Positions 60,164 to 64,000 of a stretch of 64,000 nt of DNA are shown here, piece by piece. Position numbers and translations under genes: made by a program. This DNA comes from Nocardia africana NBRC 100379 (GTDB lineage Bacteria > Actinomycetota > Actinomycetes > Mycobacteriales > Mycobacteriaceae). Each line of letters opens with the position of its first letter. Position 1 is the stretch's first letter. The notes under the pieces are model-generated. The model worked only from the letters and a program-made list of their open reading frames with translations. It made no database searches and had not been told where the DNA came from. Location: positions 248,001-312,000 of the forward strand of contig NZ_BDAV01000013.1 of the NCBI RefSeq assembly GCF_001612635.1, given 5' to 3'.

Positions 60164-60628
60164 ATGTTCAATATCGGCTGGCCCGAGATGGTGATCCTGG
60201 TGGTCGCCGCGCTGGTGATTCTCGGCCCGGAACGGCTTCCGGGGGCGATTCGCTGGACCGCGCAGAGTCTGCGTCAGGTCCGCGACTACGCCTCCGGCGC
60301 CACCAGCCAGCTGCGCAACGATCTGGGACCCGAGCTCGACGAACTGCGCAAACCGCTCGAAGAACTCAACGAGCTCCGCAAACCACTCGAGGGTCTGCGC
60401 GGGATGACACCGCGGTCGATGGTCACCAAGCACCTCTTCGACGGTGACGATTCGCTGTTCACCGGCACCTTCGGGGCAGCGAATCCGGGCAACGGCTCGT
60501 CCGGCGGTTCCGGCATCTCACAGACCGGGTCGCCGAATTCTGTGACCCCACCCGGCTATTCGGTGCCCGAGCCGCCGAAACCGCTCGATCGCAACGAAAA
60601 ACCGCCGATCGATTTCGACGCCACCTGA
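60164..60628 (+). CDS. tatB: Sec-independent (Tat) translocase protein TatB
   Basis: 154-aa TatB. A short N-terminal membrane helix (MFNIGWPEMVILVVAALVIL) ends with the GPERLP hinge, then an amphipathic helix and a long acidic/Pro-rich tail. The glutamate in the helix start (PEM) and GPE are typical of TatB. It works with TatA/TatC to export folded proteins. Place after htrA is as in M. tuberculosis (Rv1224). Confidence 0.92.
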   Translation: MFNIGWPEMVILVVAALVILGPERLPGAIRWTAQSLRQVRDYASGATSQLRNDLGPELDELRKPLEELNELRKPLEGLRGMTPRSMVTKHLFDGDDSLFTGTFGAANPGNGSSGGSGISQTGSPNSVTPPGYSVPEPPKPLDRNEKPPIDFDAT

Positions 60629-60754
60629 TCGAAATGCGCTGATAGCACCCTTTACGGACCGCCGGTCCGGCCCAAATGCCCGGTGCGCTCGATTGATTCG
60701 GCCCCTGCCGCGGATTCGTCAACCGGTCTAGACACATCCGGCTGTCGAGCTATC

Positions 60755-60760
60755 TAGACT
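60755..60760 (+). promoter_or_regulatory. -10 element of predicted leaderless mRNA
   Basis: TAGACT, 6 bp before ATG 60767. Confidence 0.45.
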
Positions 60761-60766
60761 TCGCAC

Positions 60767-61603
60767 ATGTCAGCCGACGAGGTGGCACGGGTGTTCGCGA
60801 TCGAAGACAAGGTCGAACGCCTCAAGGCTGCCACCGAAGGGGTCGCGGCGGCCCAGCAGACCATCAACGAGCTCACCCGCATCCGCCGAGCGGTGATCAG
60901 GGAGTTGCACGCCGAGGGCTGGACCTTCGCCAGGATCGGTGCGGCAGCGGGACTTTCACGTGCCCGGATCCACCAGGTCAGCACCCAGGGGCCGGTACCG
61001 GAAGGGCTGTTCTTCGGGCACGGACCACTCACCGTGCTCACCCCCGACCTCCGCGCGGTCACCCGCGCCACGCCGCTGATCGGCGCGCCGGACGCCGCCG
61101 CCCCGCACCGGCTGGCAGAGCTGTTGCGACAGCTGGGATTCACCGTCACGGTCGAGAGATTCCTCCCCGGACGGCCCTTGAATCTCGACCGCGAGGGCCT
61201 GATCGTGCTCGGCGGGCCCGAATTGTCGCCCAGTCTCCGTTATCTGGTGGCGGCCGACCCGCGGCTGCGCCGGACGCTGGCCCGGGCCGGGCGAGTCCGC
61301 CGCGCGATCGAGGACCGGGCTGCCCGGCGGATCTACCGACCGGGCGGCACCGAGCCCTACGACATCGCCTATCTGGCGCGCCTGCCCCGCCCCGACGGCC
61401 ACGGAACCATTCTCGTCATCGACGGACTGCATCCGCCCGGATCACTGGGCGCGATACGGCTTCTCGGAACACGACTGGCGACTCTGCACGAACGCGCCGA
61501 CACTCGCGCCTTCTCGGCGGTAGTCGGCGTCCGCTACGACCGCCACACCGGCGAACCGCTCGAAGTGGACCTTCTCACGCCCATCTACCGCCACGAGCGG
61601 TGA
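60767..61603 (+). CDS. HTH protein with uncharacterised C-terminal domain
   Basis: 278-aa protein. Residues 1-75 are helical and end in a sigma-region-4-like HTH (LTRIRRAVIRELHAEGWTFARIGAAAGLSRARIHQV). The rest (about 95-278) is an alpha/beta domain I do not recognise with certainty. It has two telling stretches: DREGLIVLGGPELSPSLRYLV and EPYDIAYLARLPRP followed by ILVIDGLHPPGSLGAIRLL. This resembles a ligand-sensing or inactive enzyme fold more than a DNA-binding extension. It overlaps nothing, ends 1 bp before the opposite-strand gpgS stop and sits at the inversion boundary. Function unknown; a one-component regulator is a fair guess. Confidence 0.7.
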   Translation: MSADEVARVFAIEDKVERLKAATEGVAAAQQTINELTRIRRAVIRELHAEGWTFARIGAAAGLSRARIHQVSTQGPVPEGLFFGHGPLTVLTPDLRAVTRATPLIGAPDAAAPHRLAELLRQLGFTVTVERFLPGRPLNLDREGLIVLGGPELSPSLRYLVAADPRLRRTLARAGRVRRAIEDRAARRIYRPGGTEPYDIAYLARLPRPDGHGTILVIDGLHPPGSLGAIRLLGTRLATLHERADTRAFSAVVGVRYDRHTGEPLEVDLLTPIYRHER

Positions 61604-62527
61604 TCAGGCGGCGACCTCGGTGGGACGCAGGGTGTTCATCGGCGGCCGATCCGCGAGATGCACATCCGTGCTCAGCGCCGTGAATTCCTCACCGACCAGC
61701 GGGAATTGCGTCAACGCCGCACCCGAGTCGCGAATTCCGCTGCGGCCCAGCACGGTTCCGAGAATCTGCCGGCTCATCACGCCCAGATCGGACAGCGGAC
61801 GATTGCGATGCGTGCGCACGCCCAGATTCACCTGGCCGATCGCCGACAGGCCGAGCATGTCGAAAGTGTCCAGCAGCAGGCCGATCTCCACGCCGTAGCC
61901 CGGGGCGAACGGCACAGCCGTCAGCAGTTCCCGCGTGCCCGCGTACTCACCGCCCAAGGGCTGCAACACCTTCGACAGATCCGGGCGCAACGCCGCCAGC
62001 AGCGGCCGTGCCACCAGTTCGGTCACCCGGCCACCACCGTGTTGCTCCACCGCCGCGCCCTGGCGCAGCGGACGCCGGTAGTAGGCCTTCACCAGGTGCA
62101 TGCCGTCCACGGTCAACAGCGGACCCAGCAGTTTCGGCACGAACATCGGATCGGGATCGATGAGATCCGAATCGACGAACGCCACCAGGTCGCCGGAGGT
62201 CGCGGCCAGCGAGCGCCACAGCACCTCGCCCTTGCCGGGCACCGGCTCGAGTTCGGGCACGGCCTGCTCGCGGGTGACCACCTGCGCCCCGGCCGCACGG
62301 GCCCGCTCGGCCGTCGCGTCCACGGAACCGGAATCCAGCACCACCAATTCGTCGACCAGCGTGCCGAGCAGCGGCCGGATACTGGCCACCACATCGGCGA
62401 CCGTGCGTTCCTCGTTCAATGCGGGCAGCACCACCGACACGGTGCGCCCGTTCTTCGCGTCGACCAATTCGTCGATCGCCCACTGTGGTCGGTCCCACGT
62501 ATTCGTGGCAGTCCAATCGAACGTCAT
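61604..62527 (-). CDS. gpgS: Glucosyl-3-phosphoglycerate synthase
   Basis: 307-aa GT81 glycosyltransferase that starts methylglucose lipopolysaccharide synthesis by moving glucose from UDP-glucose to 3-phosphoglycerate. It has VVLPALNEERTVADVV (donor loop), VDSDLIDPDP (metal-binding DxD-type motif, about 135), GGRVTELVARPLLAALRP and AGTRELLTAVPFAPGYGVEIGLL. ATG 62527 overlaps the folP2 stop (ATGA). It matches M. tuberculosis GpgS (Rv1208). Confidence 0.92.
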   Translation of the reverse strand: MTFDWTATNTWDRPQWAIDELVDAKNGRTVSVVLPALNEERTVADVVASIRPLLGTLVDELVVLDSGSVDATAERARAAGAQVVTREQAVPELEPVPGKGEVLWRSLAATSGDLVAFVDSDLIDPDPMFVPKLLGPLLTVDGMHLVKAYYRRPLRQGAAVEQHGGGRVTELVARPLLAALRPDLSKVLQPLGGEYAGTRELLTAVPFAPGYGVEIGLLLDTFDMLGLSAIGQVNLGVRTHRNRPLSDLGVMSRQILGTVLGRSGIRDSGAALTQFPLVGEEFTALSTDVHLADRPPMNTLRPTEVAA

Positions 62528-63402
62528 ACCAGACCTCGCAAGGTTCGTGCGGGGGGCCGGATGCCCTGAATCGCCGCGATCATGTCCACTACTCGCCGGG
62601 TTGCGGCGACCTCGTGAACTCGGAAGACCCGGGCGCCGGCCGCGGCCGCCCACGCGGTTGCCGCCAATGTCCCCTCCAATCGCTCGGAAAGTCCGACACC
62701 AAGAGTCTCTCCGATGAAATCCTTATTGCTCAGCGCCATCAAGACCGGCCATCCGGTATTTACAAGAATGTCCACGGCCCGCAACAGTTCGAGCCCGTGA
62801 TAGGTGTTTTTCCCGAAATCGTGGGTCGGGTCGATGAGAATCGCATCCGCGGCGACCCCTGCCGCGCGCGCCGCCTCGGCCGCCCGAACCAGGGTATCGG
62901 TGACCTCGGACACCACATCGGCGTACCGGACCCGATGTGGCCGGGTGCGCGGCCGCGCGCCGCCGGTGTGGCTGCACACGATCCCCACGCCGAGTTCGGC
63001 GGCCACGCCGGCGAGCTGCGGATCCGCCCCGGCCCAGGTGTCGTTGATCACATCCGCGCCCTCGGCCACCGCCGCCCGTGCCACCTCGCTGCGCCAGGTG
63101 TCCACACTGATCAACAGGTCGGGATAGCGCGCGCGGATGGCCGCCACGAACGGCACCACGCGCCGCACCTCCTCCGCGGCGTCGACCTCGTCCCCCGGCC
63201 CGGCCTTCACCCCGCCGATGTCGACCAGATCCGCGCCCTCGGACACGGCGCGCGACACCGCGGCCATCGCGGCGTCGTCGGAGAAGGTCGCGCCCCGGTC
63301 GTAGAAGGAATCGGGGGTTCGGTTGACGATTGCCATCACCAGCGCCCGATCCGTCGCCACCGGCTTCCCGCACAGGGTGGACAGCGGTGACGCAGAACTC
63401 AT
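62524..63402 (-). CDS. folP2: Dihydropteroate synthase-like protein FolP2
   Basis: 292-aa TIM-barrel protein of the dihydropteroate-synthase family: VMAIVNRTPDSFYDRG, then VDIGGVKAGPGDEV where true DHPS has a DIGGESTRPG-like loop, and ISVDTWRSEVARAA. The altered second loop agrees with mycobacterial FolP2, which lacks normal DHPS activity. ATG 63402 lies 7 bp after TAGACT (63415-63410, minus strand), a leaderless pattern. It is coupled to gpgS by ATGA and preceded by fadD6, as in Rv1206-Rv1208. Confidence 0.9.
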   Translation of the reverse strand: MSSASPLSTLCGKPVATDRALVMAIVNRTPDSFYDRGATFSDDAAMAAVSRAVSEGADLVDIGGVKAGPGDEVDAAEEVRRVVPFVAAIRARYPDLLISVDTWRSEVARAAVAEGADVINDTWAGADPQLAGVAAELGVGIVCSHTGGARPRTRPHRVRYADVVSEVTDTLVRAAEAARAAGVAADAILIDPTHDFGKNTYHGLELLRAVDILVNTGWPVLMALSNKDFIGETLGVGLSERLEGTLAATAWAAAAGARVFRVHEVAATRRVVDMIAAIQGIRPPARTLRGLV

Positions 63403-63447
63403 GGAGGTGAGTCTAATTGCCGGGGTGTCGGCGCCCTCCGACACGAC

Positions 63448-64000
63448 CTAGCCCCGGGGTGCGGTACCGGCCGCCACCTCGTCGGGATAGCCGGGGTAGA
63501 ACGGCACAAATCCCTGCTCGCGCCCCTTCAACACATAGACCGCGGTCGAGTCGTCGGGGGTGAATCCCTGCTTGCGCAGATCCACCTTGCGGCTCTTGAA
63601 GGTCGACGTGGTCTCCAGTTCGGGCACCACGCGGACGAACAGCGGCACCGCATACCCGGGCAGGCGGTCGTAGAGATGGACGGCCAGGGCGGAGCCGTCG
63701 AAGTCGGTGCCGGCGTCGAGGGTCACCGCGGCCATCCCCGCCTTGCCATCGGCTCCGGGCACGTCGACGCCGTACACCACGGCCTCGGTGATACCGGGCG
63801 CGCCGTCGAAGGCGCCCTCGACTTCGGTGGTTGCGACGTTCTCACCCTTCCAGCGGAAGGTGTCGCCGAGGCGGTCGACGAAGGCGATGTGGCGCCAATG
63901 CTGGTCGCGCACAAGATCTCCGGTGTCGAACCAGCAGTCGCCGTCGTCGAACGCGTTGCGCACCAGCTTCGATTCGGTCGCCGACTTGTCGGTATAGCCG
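63448..64000 (-). CDS. fadD6: FadD6-like acyl-CoA synthetase, C-terminal part
   Basis: The 3' end of a very-long-chain acyl-CoA synthetase (FadD6/FATP type), open to the window edge. It has CWFDTGDLVRDQHWRHIAFVDRLGDTFRWKGENVAT (the GD and RxKGEN hinge motifs), VVYGVDVPGADGKAGMAAVTL and the C-terminal Lys region KSRKVDLRKQGF. The 5' part lies beyond base 64000. It activates long-chain fatty acids and may aid their uptake. It precedes folP2-gpgS on the minus strand. Confidence 0.88.
   Translation of the reverse strand, partial: GYTDKSATESKLVRNAFDDGDCWFDTGDLVRDQHWRHIAFVDRLGDTFRWKGENVATTEVEGAFDGAPGITEAVVYGVDVPGADGKAGMAAVTLDAGTDFDGSALAVHLYDRLPGYAVPLFVRVVPELETTSTFKSRKVDLRKQGFTPDDSTAVYVLKGREQGFVPFYPGYPDEVAAGTAPRG

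Noticed and set aside
58634..60433. 599-aa open frame antisense to htrA
   Set aside because: Shadow of HtrA; the protein is Asp/His/Gly-rich nonsense without domains.
1..64000. tRNA, rRNA or other structural RNA genes
   Set aside because: No cloverleaf, rRNA core or tmRNA-like sequence was recognised by eye; a covariance-model scan would settle it.

Overview
This 64-kb window comes from a high-GC actinobacterium of the mycolic-acid group, most like Nocardia. The evidence is the combined E2/E1 2-oxoglutarate decarboxylase kgd, a fused HadA/HadB-type dehydratase, GpgS, RaaS, the SigE-RseA-HtrA-TatB module, GlgM/GlgC and a haemophore-like protein. Gene order matches Mycobacterium tuberculosis Rv1248c to Rv1206 (recalled from memory), with accessory genes inserted and one block inverted. 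No rRNA, tRNA, IS element, prophage or CRISPR array was seen.

Layout. 1-12.1 kb: end of a fused ABC exporter, kgd, a PadR-MFS efflux pair, a membrane molybdopterin oxidoreductase and a PepA-like protease. 12.1-14.4 kb: HxlR regulator with a doubled operator, an SDR, a tautomerase and a VOC protein. 14.5-20.6 kb: a minus-strand run Baeyer-Villiger monooxygenase, SDR, esterase, acyl-CoA ligase, with a divergent TetR; read together it is a plausible ketone/alcohol degradation route. 20.6-27 kb: MFS pump, MTB12-like lipoprotein, a PAP2 phosphatase/WS-DGAT fusion, a DMT transporter and an LpqZ-like betaine-binding lipoprotein. 27.4-33.6 kb: a two-component system followed by a small haemophore-like protein, malic enzyme and a FAD protein. 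33.6-41.4 kb: PHP phosphoesterase, CorA, SUFU protein, membrane stress protein, HadAB fusion, CitE-like lyase, MgtE_N/CBS protein and a DUF1003 gene with a frameshifted tail.

41.4-64 kb: two tandem lytic transglycosylases, the Fe-S carrier Mrp, a DivIVA-like protein with 29-residue repeats, TagA, a DUF3117 protein, RlmA, an ECF sigma factor divergent from a DoxX-like gene across a 4 x 15 bp repeat, divergent glgM/glgC, the RaaS-controlled ABC efflux operon, an O-methyltransferase, sigE-rseA-htrA-tatB, an unknown HTH protein, then gpgS-folP2-fadD6 on the minus strand.

A signal running through the window is a TAGnnT-like hexamer ending 6-7 bp before the start codon, without a Shine-Dalgarno sequence, at about 14 genes. 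It predicts widespread leaderless transcripts and helps choose several starts. Other notable points are the PAP2-DGAT fusion, the sigE start (a strong Shine-Dalgarno sequence before an in-frame ATC), several paired operators, and an inversion of the Rv1209-tatB block relative to M. tuberculosis. All functions are inferred from sequence patterns; no database search was run.
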